Assembly: GCA_963848495.1 (NCBI GenBank)
Contig: CAWKDV010000004.1
Coordinates: 1 to 64,000 of the forward strand
DNA from: JAICJR01 sp963848495
GTDB lineage: Bacteria > Actinomycetota > Thermoleophilia > Solirubrobacterales > Thermoleophilaceae
Direction of reading: 5' to 3'
DNA length: 64,000 bases
In this document: in pieces, positions 49,806 to 58,166 of the stretch
Layout: every line of letters starts with the position of its first letter
Numbering within the stretch: position 1 is the stretch's first letter
Program-made: the position numbers and the translations under genes
The notes under the pieces: generated by a model
What the model was told of the DNA's origin: nothing
The model's input: only the letters and a program-made list of their open reading frames with translations
Database searches by the model: none

Positions 49806-50552
49806 ATGAGCAGGATCGCAGTGGCAGGAGGGACCGGCAGAGTGGGCCGGTACGTCGTAGAGGCACTCGAGGCCGGCGGGCACGAGGCCGTGAACATGTC
49901 GCGCTCGACCGGAGTCGACCTGATCACCGGCGAGGGTCTCGCGGAGGCGCTCGAGGGCGTGGAGGTGATCGTCGACGCCGCGACCACCCCATCGCCCGAC
50001 CAGCAGGCCGCCACGGAGTTCTTCACCACCGCGGCGCGCCATCTGCAGGCGGTGGGCGCGAAGGCGGGCGTGCAGCGCATCGTGGTGGTGTCGATCGTCG
50101 GCACCGACCGGTTCAACGGCGGCTACGGCGCCGCCAAGGTCGTGCACGAGGAGGTCAGCCTGGCCGGCCCGATTCCCGCCCAGGTGCTGCGCGCGGCGCA
50201 GTTCCACGAGTTCGTGGAGCAGCTCGTGCAGTGGAGCACCGTCGACGGCGCGACCCACCTGCCCCGCATGCGCACGCAGCTCGTGGCGGCGCGCACGGTG
50301 GGCGAGGAGCTCGCCGCGATGGCCACCACGCCGGGCGGTCCCGTGATGTCCGAGATCGCCGGTCCCCGCGAGGAGCTCCTGCCGGAGGTGGCGGAGCTGC
50401 TCGTGGCCAAGCGCGGCATGCCGCTGCGCGTGGAGGCCGGAGGCGACCCGAACGACCCGCTGACCGTGGTGTACGAGTCCGGCGCGCTGCTGCCGGGCCC
50501 GGGCGCCAAGCTGGCGGGGCCGACCTTCGAGGAGTGGCTTGCGACGGGCTAG
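49806..50552 (+). CDS. NAD(P)-binding atypical SDR/NmrA-like oxidoreductase
   Basis: 248 residues. Rossmann motif IAVAGGTGRVGRYVVEALEAGGHE (residues 4-27), then VIVDAATTPS, RIVVVSIVGTDRF with GGYGAAKVVHEEV (a YxxxK-like arrangement, YGAAK), and a C-terminal substrate domain. NAD(P)-dependent epimerase or reductase of the type controlled by ECF41 sigma factors. AAGGAGG nine bases before ATG 49806. The stop overlaps the convergent HD-LuxR gene stop as CTAG. Confidence 0.87.
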   Translation: MSRIAVAGGTGRVGRYVVEALEAGGHEAVNMSRSTGVDLITGEGLAEALEGVEVIVDAATTPSPDQQAATEFFTTAARHLQAVGAKAGVQRIVVVSIVGTDRFNGGYGAAKVVHEEVSLAGPIPAQVLRAAQFHEFVEQLVQWSTVDGATHLPRMRTQLVAARTVGEELAAMATTPGGPVMSEIAGPREELLPEVAELLVAKRGMPLRVEAGGDPNDPLTVVYESGALLPGPGAKLAGPTFEEWLATG

Positions 50553-52087
50553 TGCCGCAGCAGGTCGTGCTCGACGGCGAACAGGGCGGCGGCCGCCCGT
50601 GCGGAGACTCCGACCTTCGAGTAGATGCTCTGCACGTGGTGGCCGACCGTCTTGGGCGAGATGCCCAGCTCGGCGCCCATCTGGCGGTTGCTCAGGCCGC
50701 GCGCGAGCAGCCGCAGCACCTGCACCTCGCGCTCGCTGAGGCCGGCCGGCTGCGGCCGCGGCACGGCCGCGTCGCCCTGGCCCACGGCCGCCAGGAGCGC
50801 CTCCACCACCTCGCCGTCGAGCCGTCCGGCGGCCACCTCGGCAGCGAGCTCAGCCGCGGCCTCGTCGGCGCTGCGGGCGGGGCGGTGCGGGCGGTCGGAG
50901 GTGAGCGCCTCGAAGCAATCGGCGGCCGCGATCACGCGCCCGGCGTGCGAGAGCTCCCCGCTCTTCAGGCCGCGGTGGTAGCCCGAGCCGTCGAGGCGCT
51001 CGTGGTGCTCGCAGGCCACGTGCCCGAGCTCCGTCAGCTCGCGCGCCCGGGCCAGCGCCCGCTCGGTGTAGTAGGGATGCAGCCGCACCTGCTCCCACTC
51101 CGCGCCGCTGAGCGGGCCCGGCTTGTCCCAGATCGCGGTCGACACGCCCACCCGCCCGACGTCGTGCAGCAGCGCGCTGCAGCGCACGGCGGTCACGGCA
51201 TCGGCGTCGAGCCCGAGCCGCCACGCGGCCGCCTCGGCCAGCTCGGCCACGCCCCGCGAATGCCCGAGGGTCCAGCCCGACTTGAGGTCGGCGAAGTCCG
51301 CCACTCCGCTGCAGGCCAGCTCGAGCTTCTCGCCGGCGAGCGGAACGGCGGCCGGCTCGCAGGAGACCACCTCCCGCCAGACCTCCGCCCCGTCGAGCCC
51401 GGCGAACAGCTCCTCGGCGTGCGCCACGAGCAGTGCCGCGATGCGCGGGTCGAGCGCGTGGCCGGAGCGCTCGCGGCCCATCGCCTCCACCGCGGCCGTC
51501 CCGCCCTGGAGGTGGAAGGCATCCGCGTCGCGCGCGGCGTGCAGCAGCCGTGCGGCCAGGGGGATCTCCTCGCCCGCCACGCCGTCGGGCATGCCCTTGC
51601 CGTCGAAGCGCTCGAAGACGAACGTGAGGCCCTCCCGCACGGAGTCGGGCATCCCCAGCCGGCCGGCGAGCCGGTGGCCGACCTCACAGTGGCTCCGCAG
51701 GCCCTCGCGCGCCCGGGCGGGGCCGGCTGCCAGGGCACCCAGGAAGGCCGGCACCCGGCGTGGCAGCGGCTCGTCCGGCCGCACCGTCCGCCACAGCCAG
51801 GCCATCAGCTCGTTCGGGCGACCGCCGTCGATCAGCGTGTAGGAGGCGCGCGCCGCGAGGTCGTCGCCGTACGCGCGGGCGGCCTCGGGGGCGTCGGCCG
51901 TGCAGCCGATCGAGTGGAGCAGGGCCAGGTAGTAGACGCAGCGCGCGGTCTCGTCGTTGACCTCCGCGCGCTCAGCCAGCCGCACGGCCAGGAGACATGT
52001 CCGCAGCCCGTGCTCGAGCGGATATCCCGTGCCCAGGTCCGTGGCGAGCGAAAGCGCCGCCAGCAGCTCACCCGACCGCACCTGCAT
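50549..52087 (-). CDS. HD-GYP-like domain protein with C-terminal LuxR helix-turn-helix
   Basis: 512 residues. Two HD-like halves: an N-terminal VYYLALLHSIGCTADAP with FDGKGMPDG, and a second VRCSALLHDVGRVGVS followed by HHERLDGSGYHRG, close to the HD-GYP form HHExxDGxGYP but with His in place of Pro. The last 65 residues are LuxR: LSEREVQVLRLLARGLSNRQMGAELGISPKTVGHHVQSIYSKVGV. Possibly a regulator sensing or degrading a nucleotide signal. ATG 52087 lies within the end of the upstream membrane gene (20-base overlap). Confidence 0.85.
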   Translation of the reverse strand: MQVRSGELLAALSLATDLGTGYPLEHGLRTCLLAVRLAERAEVNDETARCVYYLALLHSIGCTADAPEAARAYGDDLAARASYTLIDGGRPNELMAWLWRTVRPDEPLPRRVPAFLGALAAGPARAREGLRSHCEVGHRLAGRLGMPDSVREGLTFVFERFDGKGMPDGVAGEEIPLAARLLHAARDADAFHLQGGTAAVEAMGRERSGHALDPRIAALLVAHAEELFAGLDGAEVWREVVSCEPAAVPLAGEKLELACSGVADFADLKSGWTLGHSRGVAELAEAAAWRLGLDADAVTAVRCSALLHDVGRVGVSTAIWDKPGPLSGAEWEQVRLHPYYTERALARARELTELGHVACEHHERLDGSGYHRGLKSGELSHAGRVIAAADCFEALTSDRPHRPARSADEAAAELAAEVAAGRLDGEVVEALLAAVGQGDAAVPRPQPAGLSEREVQVLRLLARGLSNRQMGAELGISPKTVGHHVQSIYSKVGVSARAAAALFAVEHDLLRH

Positions 52088-53627
52088 GGGGTGCGACCCT
52101 AACGCGGAACACCGTCGCACACCCGAAACGCCGCTGCTCCAGGACCAGCGGGCGGATCTGAGCCGCGAGCTGCGGGCTCGAGCCGCAGGGCGCGAGCAGG
52201 AACGGCGCCCCGATCCGCACGACCCGGTGCTGCGCGACCGCAGGCGCAAGCTGACCGGCGAACAGCGACTGCGCCTGCGGGATGCGGAACTCGAACCCGG
52301 GCGTCCAGCTCGGATGCCCGATCCAGGTGGCCCGGCCGCTGAGGCCCGGCACCGCGAGCGACTGCGGCACCGGCGCGAGCACGCCGCCGGGACGCGGGTC
52401 GTGGTCGAGCCAGGCGAACGCGCGGGCGTCCCCGTTCGACAGCACGTAGGCGGCCCGCGCCGCGCGCACCTGCTGCCGCAGCCGGTGGGCGCTGTAGACG
52501 ACCCCCGGGACGGTGAGCAGCGCGACCGCCGCCGCGAGCAGCGCCCGCCTGGCGGGCAGGAAGCGCCAGCCGCGCAGCGCCAGGACCGCCAGCGGAAGCG
52601 TCACCGTCTCGAGCGTGTGGATCGCGTACGGCGGCGAGACCCAGTAGACGAACAGCGCGCTGAGCGGCCAGATCACGAGGATCCGTGCCTGCAGCGACAG
52701 GCCGGCGAGGCGCGGCCTGCCGAGCGCGAGCAGCGCGATCGGCCCGATCGCCCCGAGCACCATTCCCCAGCTCTCGCCGCCGAGCGCGTTCTGGTCGCGG
52801 GCCACCTTCCAGGCGTGGTCGATGTGCGGCAGCACGGCGAAGTACACGAACGGCAGTCCGGCGGCGACCAGTGGCGCGGCCAGCCAGGCGTACTGCCGCA
52901 GCGGCCGCCCGACGAGCACCAGCACGAGCAGGATCACGATCAGCGTGGCGCCCTGCCAGGGATGCAGCCAGCTGATCACAAGCGCCGCCGCACCGGCCCG
53001 GAGCGCGAACGGGCGGCCGTCCGGCTGGCTCACCGAGCGCTCGATCCACAGCATCGTGTAGGCAAACAGGCCGAGGTCGATGGCGATCGGGAAGTAGCCC
53101 CAGAGCTGTCCCGACGGGTTGATGTCCACCGCGACCTGGAGGAAGTCCCGCTGCGCGGCGGCTCCGAGCGCTCCCGTCCAGACGAGCAGCGGGAAGACGG
53201 GCGTCGAGAAGAAGAGCGCGAGGGCGAGCGCGGCGCCGCGGTCGAAGGCCGAGTCCGGAAGCGTGCGCCGGACGTAGGCGCGGAAGCCGCCGAACAGGAC
53301 GAGCAGCGCGACGGGCAGCCAGACGAGGTAGGCGAGCTGCACCGAGAAGCCGATCCGCCACAGGAGGCCCGAGGCCTCGAACAGCGGGTCCAGCAGGACG
53401 TGCTTCGCCGGCGTGAGGTCGAAGAGGCTGGCCGCGAGGCCGTGCTGCCCGGCGTCGCGGATCCAGGCCAGGTACTGGAGCTGGTCGGCCGGGAAGAGGC
53501 CGGTGGCGCCGGTGAGCGTCCCGTCCTCGCCGAGCGCCTGGCCGATCAGGAGGCCGAGCGGCAGCGCGCCCGCCACGAGCAGGAGCGCGAGCAGCGCGTG
53601 TTCGCCGCTGAGCCGCGCTCGCCGCAT
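52068..53627 (-). CDS. Polytopic membrane protein, GT-C-like
   Basis: 519 residues with about eleven hydrophobic helices between 10 and 390, a large first extracytoplasmic loop (GEDGTLTGATGLFPADQLQYLAWI), and a soluble C-terminal part (VLAPVPQSLAVPGLSGRATWIGHPSWTPG). Helix layout and the loop resemble membrane glycosyltransferases of GT-C type, but no diagnostic motif was proven. Start ATG 53627, AAGG five bases before it. It follows an acetyltransferase gene by 13 bases and overlaps the HD-LuxR gene by 20. Confidence 0.65.
   Translation of the reverse strand: MRRARLSGEHALLALLLVAGALPLGLLIGQALGEDGTLTGATGLFPADQLQYLAWIRDAGQHGLAASLFDLTPAKHVLLDPLFEASGLLWRIGFSVQLAYLVWLPVALLVLFGGFRAYVRRTLPDSAFDRGAALALALFFSTPVFPLLVWTGALGAAAQRDFLQVAVDINPSGQLWGYFPIAIDLGLFAYTMLWIERSVSQPDGRPFALRAGAAALVISWLHPWQGATLIVILLVLVLVGRPLRQYAWLAAPLVAAGLPFVYFAVLPHIDHAWKVARDQNALGGESWGMVLGAIGPIALLALGRPRLAGLSLQARILVIWPLSALFVYWVSPPYAIHTLETVTLPLAVLALRGWRFLPARRALLAAAVALLTVPGVVYSAHRLRQQVRAARAAYVLSNGDARAFAWLDHDPRPGGVLAPVPQSLAVPGLSGRATWIGHPSWTPGFEFRIPQAQSLFAGQLAPAVAQHRVVRIGAPFLLAPCGSSPQLAAQIRPLVLEQRRFGCATVFRVRVAPHAGAVG
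52096..52101 (-). promoter_or_regulatory. -10 element, TAGGGT, upstream of the HD-LuxR gene
   Basis: Ends eight bases before ATG 52087, inside the 3' end of the preceding co-directional gene. It could allow separate transcription of the regulator. Confidence 0.35.
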
Positions 53628-53640
53628 CGGAGCCTTGTTA

Positions 53641-54162
53641 TCAGCTTTGGTGGACGCCCTCGGGCGGCTCGAGCACGAAGCGCAGGACCTCCGCGCCACG
53701 GTGCATCGCCGGCCCGAGCAGGCGGGCGCCGATCTTCCGCGCGACGTTCAGCGAGCCCTCGTTCTCGGGCTGGATGTCGACGTAGATGCGCTCGAGGCCA
53801 AGGCGCTCGAAGCCGAGATCGCGCACGGCGGTGGCCGCCTCGGTGGCGTAGCCCTTGCCCCAGTAGGCCGGCGCGAGCCGGTAGCCGAGCTCGACCTCGG
53901 GCCCGACCCGCTCGAGCGGGATCAGCCCGCAGTCGCCGATCAGCTCGCCGGTGGCCTTCTCCTCGACGGCCCAGAGCGTGTAGCCGTGGCGCCGCTCGAT
54001 CGCCGTGAGCTGGTCGATCCGCAGGCCGGTCTCCTCCAGCGACTGCGACGGCTCGGTGGTCATGTAGGTCCAGACGCGCGGATCGGAGTTGCCGACGTGC
54101 GCAGCCTCGACGTCCTCGGGCGACCAGCTCCGGATCAGGAGCCGGTCGGTCTCTGCGATCAG
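53641..54162 (-). CDS. GNAT-family acetyltransferase (RimJ/RimL-like) with a CTG start
   Basis: 173 residues: ETDRLLIRSWSPEDVEAA at the start, then VEEKATGELIGDCGLIPL, VELGYRLAPAYWGKGYATEAATAVRDLGF and IYVDIQPENEGSLNVARKIGARL, the usual protein or antibiotic N-acetyltransferase pattern with the acetyl-CoA loop at YWGKGYATEA. The natural N-terminus (IAETDRLLIR) requires CTG 54162, which overlaps the upstream gene's TGA as CTGA; the next ATG would delete the first strand and helix. Substrate unknown. Confidence 0.8.
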   Translation of the reverse strand: MIAETDRLLIRSWSPEDVEAAHVGNSDPRVWTYMTTEPSQSLEETGLRIDQLTAIERRHGYTLWAVEEKATGELIGDCGLIPLERVGPEVELGYRLAPAYWGKGYATEAATAVRDLGFERLGLERIYVDIQPENEGSLNVARKIGARLLGPAMHRGAEVLRFVLEPPEGVHQS

Positions 54163-54386
54163 TCCTCGCCGCCGTTCGACCTGGCGGCCACGGCGCCGCC
54201 CACCAGCACCAGCGCGATGGCTGCGACGGCCCCGATCTTCGCCTTGTTCTGCGACAGCTTGCGCCTGGCGACCCGTCCGGCGATCTGCCAGGTGAACCAG
54301 CCTATGAGCGTGTAGTCGGGCCTGCCGAACACATTGCCGACCTTCCACACGAGCCAGCCGAGCAGTGTGTATCCCCTCGTGCTCAT
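54159..54386 (-). CDS. 75-residue membrane protein
   Basis: Begins MSTRGYTLLGWLVWKVGNVFGRPDYTLIGWFTWQIAGRVARRKL, an amphipathic aromatic stretch containing two similar YTLxGW units, followed by one transmembrane helix (AKIGAVAAIALVLVGGAVAA) and a short polar end. No function known. It starts two bases after the argG stop and its own stop overlaps the CTG start of the acetyltransferase. Confidence 0.65.
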   Translation of the reverse strand: MSTRGYTLLGWLVWKVGNVFGRPDYTLIGWFTWQIAGRVARRKLSQNKAKIGAVAAIALVLVGGAVAARSNGGED

Positions 54387-54388
54387 GC

Positions 54389-55660
54389 CTACTCCCTTTC
54401 CCGGTTCCGGATGCTGTAAGCCATTCTGGACTGCAGCGTCCACAGCTCGATGAAGCCGGGGCTCGCCTGCTGCGAGAACAGGCCGCCGGATTCGCCGAAC
54501 CCGGCCAGCTCGGCGTCGTAGAGTGCGTTCGGGGACGAGCGGACCACAGGGCGGGCCTTGCCCTTGAAGAGCCGCATCGTGATCGTGCCCGTCACCTGCT
54601 CGTTGACCCTGTCCATGAACGCGTTCAGGTCGCCGAGCAGCGGCTCGTACCAGAGCCCGGCGTAGACCAGGAACGCCCACTGGTTGTCGAGCATCGGCTT
54701 GAAGTTGTTCTGGTGGATCGTCGAGACGAGCTGCTCGAGCTCCTTGTGGGCGGCGAGGACGATCTCCGCCGCGGGCACCTCGTAGACGTCGCGCACCTTC
54801 AACCCGACTATGCGGTCCTCGAGGTGGTCGACGATCCCGATGCCGTGGCGCGCGCCGATCTCCCCCACGCGCTCCAGCAACTCGACGAGGCCGAGCCGCT
54901 CGCCGTTCAGCCCCACCGGGCAGCCGCGCTCGAACTCGATCTCCACGTCCTCCGCCTCGTCCGGCGCGTCGCGCGGGTTGGTGACCAGCTCGAAGACGTC
55001 GTCGCGCGCCGGCTCGTTCAGGTCCTCGATCGGGCCGCCCTCCGACGAGCGGCCCCAGAGGTTGTCGTCGATCGAGTACGGCGGCGCCTCGGTGCCGCCC
55101 TTCACCGGGATCCCGTGCTCGCGTGCGTAGCGGATCTCCTCCTCGCGGCCCATCTGCCAGCCGCGCACCGGGGCGATGATCCGCAGGTGCGGGTCGAGCG
55201 CCACGACCGTGCCCTCGATGCGCACCTGGTCGTTGCCCTTGCCGGTGCAGCCGTGGGCCACCGTGTCGCAGCCGGCCTCGTGCGCCTTCTCGACCGCGAT
55301 CTTGGCGATCAGCGGCCGGCCGAGCGCCGTGAACAGCGGATAGCCGCCGCCGTAGAGGGCGTTGGCCTTGATCGCCGGCAGCACGTAGTCGTTGGCGAAC
55401 TCCTCGCGCGCGTCGACCACGTAGCACTCGAGCGCCCCCAGGTCGAGCGCCTTGCCGCGCACCACGTCGAAGTCCTCGCCGGGCTGGCCCAGGTTCACCG
55501 TGAGGGCGACCACCTCGGCCTCGTACTCGTCCTGGATCCACTTGAGCATCACGCTCGTGTCGAGGCCGCCCGAGTAGAGCAGCAGCACGCGCCCGACCTC
55601 GCCGTGCTCGGCCTCGTAGGAGGCGATCCTCGTCAGCTTGTGGCGTTCGACCTCGGCCAC
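54389..55660 (-). CDS. argG: Argininosuccinate synthase
   Basis: 423 residues. Ligates citrulline and aspartate with ATP in arginine synthesis. P-loop YSGGLDTSV at residues 29-37, HGCTGKGNDQVR, IAPVRGW, EAPPYSIDDNLWGRSSEGG and TNPRDAPDEAE are typical of ArgG. It is separate from the argCJBD cluster at 57-61 kb and argH is absent from the window. GTG 55660 begins seven bases after the small secreted-protein gene. Confidence 0.96.
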   Translation of the reverse strand: MAEVERHKLTRIASYEAEHGEVGRVLLLYSGGLDTSVMLKWIQDEYEAEVVALTVNLGQPGEDFDVVRGKALDLGALECYVVDAREEFANDYVLPAIKANALYGGGYPLFTALGRPLIAKIAVEKAHEAGCDTVAHGCTGKGNDQVRIEGTVVALDPHLRIIAPVRGWQMGREEEIRYAREHGIPVKGGTEAPPYSIDDNLWGRSSEGGPIEDLNEPARDDVFELVTNPRDAPDEAEDVEIEFERGCPVGLNGERLGLVELLERVGEIGARHGIGIVDHLEDRIVGLKVRDVYEVPAAEIVLAAHKELEQLVSTIHQNNFKPMLDNQWAFLVYAGLWYEPLLGDLNAFMDRVNEQVTGTITMRLFKGKARPVVRSSPNALYDAELAGFGESGGLFSQQASPGFIELWTLQSRMAYSIRNRERE

Positions 55661-55667
55661 GCGCCGG

Positions 55668-56081
55668 CTACTTGACGACCGTGATCGCGTAGTCGATTTT
55701 CTTCGTCCCGAGGCGGCTCTTCACCACGAAGCGCAGCGTGAACGAGTGTCCGATGGCCCGCGCGGGGAAATGGAGGATGTCGTGGTAGGTGCCCTTGAAG
55801 TGGCAGGGCGTGGTGCCGACATCGAGGCAGCTGCGCGTGCCCACCACAGCGCCGTTGAAGACGAACAGGTACTGCACGGTTCCGCTCACCGGCTTGCCGC
55901 CCGTTGTCTTGGCCACGATCTTCACCGGCCAGCGCTTGCGCGCCTTCGGGTGGTGGCCCGAGCCCGTGACCTTGACGGTCCAGCCGGCCGCGGCGTCAGC
56001 GCGGGGAGCGGCACCCGCGCTGGCTGAGGTCGCGAGCGCGAGCGCTCCGACGAGGACGGCAACCGAGGCCCGGCGCATCAT
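55668..56081 (-). CDS. Small secreted beta-sandwich-like protein
   Basis: 137 residues. The first 24 are a signal peptide (ASVAVLVGALALATSASA). The rest looks like a single Ig-like domain: WTVKVTGSGHHPKARKRWPVKIVAKTTGGKPVSGTVQYLFVFNG, one cysteine pair (RSCLDVGTTPCHF), and HSFTLRFVVKSRLGTKKIDYAITVV. Probably a surface protein; no specific family. TAGGAT seven bases before ATG 56081 makes it the leaderless first gene of the argG transcript. Confidence 0.7.
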   Translation of the reverse strand: MMRRASVAVLVGALALATSASAGAAPRADAAAGWTVKVTGSGHHPKARKRWPVKIVAKTTGGKPVSGTVQYLFVFNGAVVGTRSCLDVGTTPCHFKGTYHDILHFPARAIGHSFTLRFVVKSRLGTKKIDYAITVVK

Positions 56082-56088
56082 GGCCGGG

Positions 56089-56094
56089 ATCCTA
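56089..56094 (-). promoter_or_regulatory. Leaderless -10 element, TAGGAT
   Basis: Ends seven bases before ATG 56081, back-to-back with the metF element. Confidence 0.48.
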
Positions 56095-56106
56095 GCCCGC
56101 GCCCCG

Positions 56107-56112
56107 TACGCT
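56107..56112 (+). promoter_or_regulatory. Leaderless -10 element of metF, TACGCT
   Basis: Ends seven bases before TTG 56120 and so supports that unusual start. Identical hexamer to those at 27446 and 33632. Confidence 0.5.
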
Positions 56113-56119
56113 TTGCCGC

Positions 56120-57007
56120 TTGGCACGGATCGACCGGATGCTGCGGGAGGCCGACGGCCCGATCTTCTCGTTCGAGTTCTTCCCTCCGAGATCGCCCGAG
56201 GGCGAGGAGGTGCTGCTCGAGACCGTCGGCGTGCTCAAGGAGCTCGGCCCCGGCTTCGTCTCGGTCACCTACGGGGCCGGCGGCACAACGCGCGACAAGA
56301 CGATCGAGGTCGTGTCGCGGATCCGCGCGGAGTTCGAGCTCGAGGCCATGCCGCACCTGACCTGCGTGAACGCGACCGTCGACGACCTGCGCCGCACCCT
56401 CGACGAGATGGGCGAGGCCGGGGTCGAGAACGTGCTCGCGCTCCGCGGCGATCCCCCGCGCGGCCAGGAGCGCTGGACCAAGACCGAGGGCGGCCTCGAG
56501 TACTCACGCGAGCTGGTGGCGCTGGTCCGGGACGAGTACGACTTCACGATCGGCGGCGCCGCCTTCCCGGAGACCCACATCCACGCCAGCTCGGCCGACG
56601 ACGACGTGCGGCACCTCAAGGCGAAGGTGGAAGCCGGCGCGACCTTCCTGATCACGCAGATGTTCTTCGACAACCGCTTCTACTTCGACTTCGTCGAGCG
56701 GGCCCGCGAGGCCGGCGTCGAGGTGCCGATCATCCCCGGCGTGATGCCGATCCTCAGCAGCGAGGGCATCAGGCGCATGGCGGAGCTGTCGGCCGCCCAC
56801 CTCCCGCCCGAGCTCGTGCACGAGCTGGAGGCCCGGCACGGCAACGACGAGGCGGTGGCGGACCTTGGCCTCTCCTTCGCCACGCTGCAGTGCGCCGAGC
56901 TGCTCGCGGGCGGCGCGCCGGGGATCCACTTCTGCACGCTCAACCGCACACCGGCAACGCGGGCGGTGCTCAGCGCGCTCCAGCTGATGAGACCCTGGAA
57001 GCCCTAA
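56120..57007 (+). CDS. metF: Methylenetetrahydrofolate reductase
   Basis: 295 residues, FAD-containing TIM barrel that makes 5-methyltetrahydrofolate for methionine synthesis. FSFEFFPPRSPEGE, VSVTYGAGGTTRDKT, HLTCVNATVDDLRR, NVLALRGDPPRG and TQMFFDNRFYFDFVERAR are the family motifs, with PIIPGVMPI and HFCTLNR near the end. Start is TTG 56120. It is divergent from the argG group and convergent with argD. Confidence 0.96.
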   Translation: MARIDRMLREADGPIFSFEFFPPRSPEGEEVLLETVGVLKELGPGFVSVTYGAGGTTRDKTIEVVSRIRAEFELEAMPHLTCVNATVDDLRRTLDEMGEAGVENVLALRGDPPRGQERWTKTEGGLEYSRELVALVRDEYDFTIGGAAFPETHIHASSADDDVRHLKAKVEAGATFLITQMFFDNRFYFDFVERAREAGVEVPIIPGVMPILSSEGIRRMAELSAAHLPPELVHELEARHGNDEAVADLGLSFATLQCAELLAGGAPGIHFCTLNRTPATRAVLSALQLMRPWKP

Positions 57008-57017
57008 AGGACAGGCC

Positions 57018-58166
57018 CTAAAGCGCGGCGGCCAGCCGCCGCAGCGCCTCGTCGATCTCCTCGCGCGTGACCGTCAGCGGGGGCAGCAGGCGGATCGTGA
57101 CGGGGCCGGTGGCGTTGACCACCAGGCGCTGCTCGAGCAGGAGGCGGCGGGACAGGTCGGGGGCGCCGTCCACGTCGAAGGCGGCCATCAGGCCGCGGGA
57201 GCGGACGTTCGCCACGGGCAGCGTCTCCAGGCCCGCGCACAGCGCCTCGCCCTTCGTGCGCACGTCGGCGAGGAAGTCCTCGTCGTCCACTACGTCGAGC
57301 ACAGCGTGCGCCGCCGCACACGGCACCGGACCGCCCGCGAAGGTCGACCCGTGGTCTCCCGCGCGCAGCACGTCGGCGTACTCGGGCGAGGTCACGCAGG
57401 CGCCGATCGGCAGCCCGCCGCCGAGCCCCTTGGCCACGGTCATCACGTCCGGCCGGATCCCGGTCTGCTGAAACGCCCACAGCGTGCCGGTGCGGCCCAT
57501 ACCGCACTGCACCTCGTCGAAGATCAGCAGCGCGCCATGGCGGTCGCACGCCTCCCGCGCCGCCACGAGCACCTCGTCGGCAATCGGGTGGATGCCGGAC
57601 TCGCCCTGCACCGGCTCGATCAGCACCGCCGCCGTGTGCTCGTCCACCGCCTCCGCCAGGCCGGCCGCGTCGTCCCGGTGCACCACCTTGAAGCCCGGCA
57701 CGAGCGGCGCGAAGGGCTCCTGCTTGGTCTCCTGCGGCGTGGCCGACAGCGCGCCGTAGGTGCGGCCGTGGAAGGCGTCGGTGAGCACCACCACGTCGCC
57801 GCCGCGGCGGTGCCGGCGCGCGAGCTTGATCGCGCACTCGTTGGCCTCCGCGCCCGAGTTGCAGAGGAACACCTTGCCGCCGAGCGACGTCTCCGCCAGG
57901 CGCCGGGCCAGCCGCATCCCGGGCTGGGTGTAGTAGAGGTTGCCGACGTGCATGAGGCGTCCCGCCTGCTCGCGGATCGCCTCGACGAGCTGCGGGTGGC
58001 AGTGGCCGATCTGCACCACGGAGATGCCGGCGAGGAAGTCGAGGTACTCGTTGTCGTCGGCGTCCCAGAGCCGGCAGCCCTCGCCGCGGACGAACTCGAC
58101 CGGCTGGCGGGCGTAGGTGCCCATCACCCAGTCCTGCTCCAGCGCCTGCAGGTCGCTCAGGGCCAA
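57018..58166 (-). CDS. argD: Acetylornithine aminotransferase
   Basis: 382 residues, class III PLP aminotransferase. PLP Lys246 in TVAKGLGGGLPIGA, NSGAEANECAIKLAR, FHGRTYGALSATPQ, EPVQGESGIHP and IFDEVQCGMGRTG. The length and short N-terminus fit ArgD. Start TTG 58166 overlaps the argB stop by ten bases. Fourth gene of the argC-J-B-D cluster. Confidence 0.95.
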   Translation of the reverse strand: MALSDLQALEQDWVMGTYARQPVEFVRGEGCRLWDADDNEYLDFLAGISVVQIGHCHPQLVEAIREQAGRLMHVGNLYYTQPGMRLARRLAETSLGGKVFLCNSGAEANECAIKLARRHRRGGDVVVLTDAFHGRTYGALSATPQETKQEPFAPLVPGFKVVHRDDAAGLAEAVDEHTAAVLIEPVQGESGIHPIADEVLVAAREACDRHGALLIFDEVQCGMGRTGTLWAFQQTGIRPDVMTVAKGLGGGLPIGACVTSPEYADVLRAGDHGSTFAGGPVPCAAAHAVLDVVDDEDFLADVRTKGEALCAGLETLPVANVRSRGLMAAFDVDGAPDLSRRLLLEQRLVVNATGPVTIRLLPPLTVTREEIDEALRRLAAAL

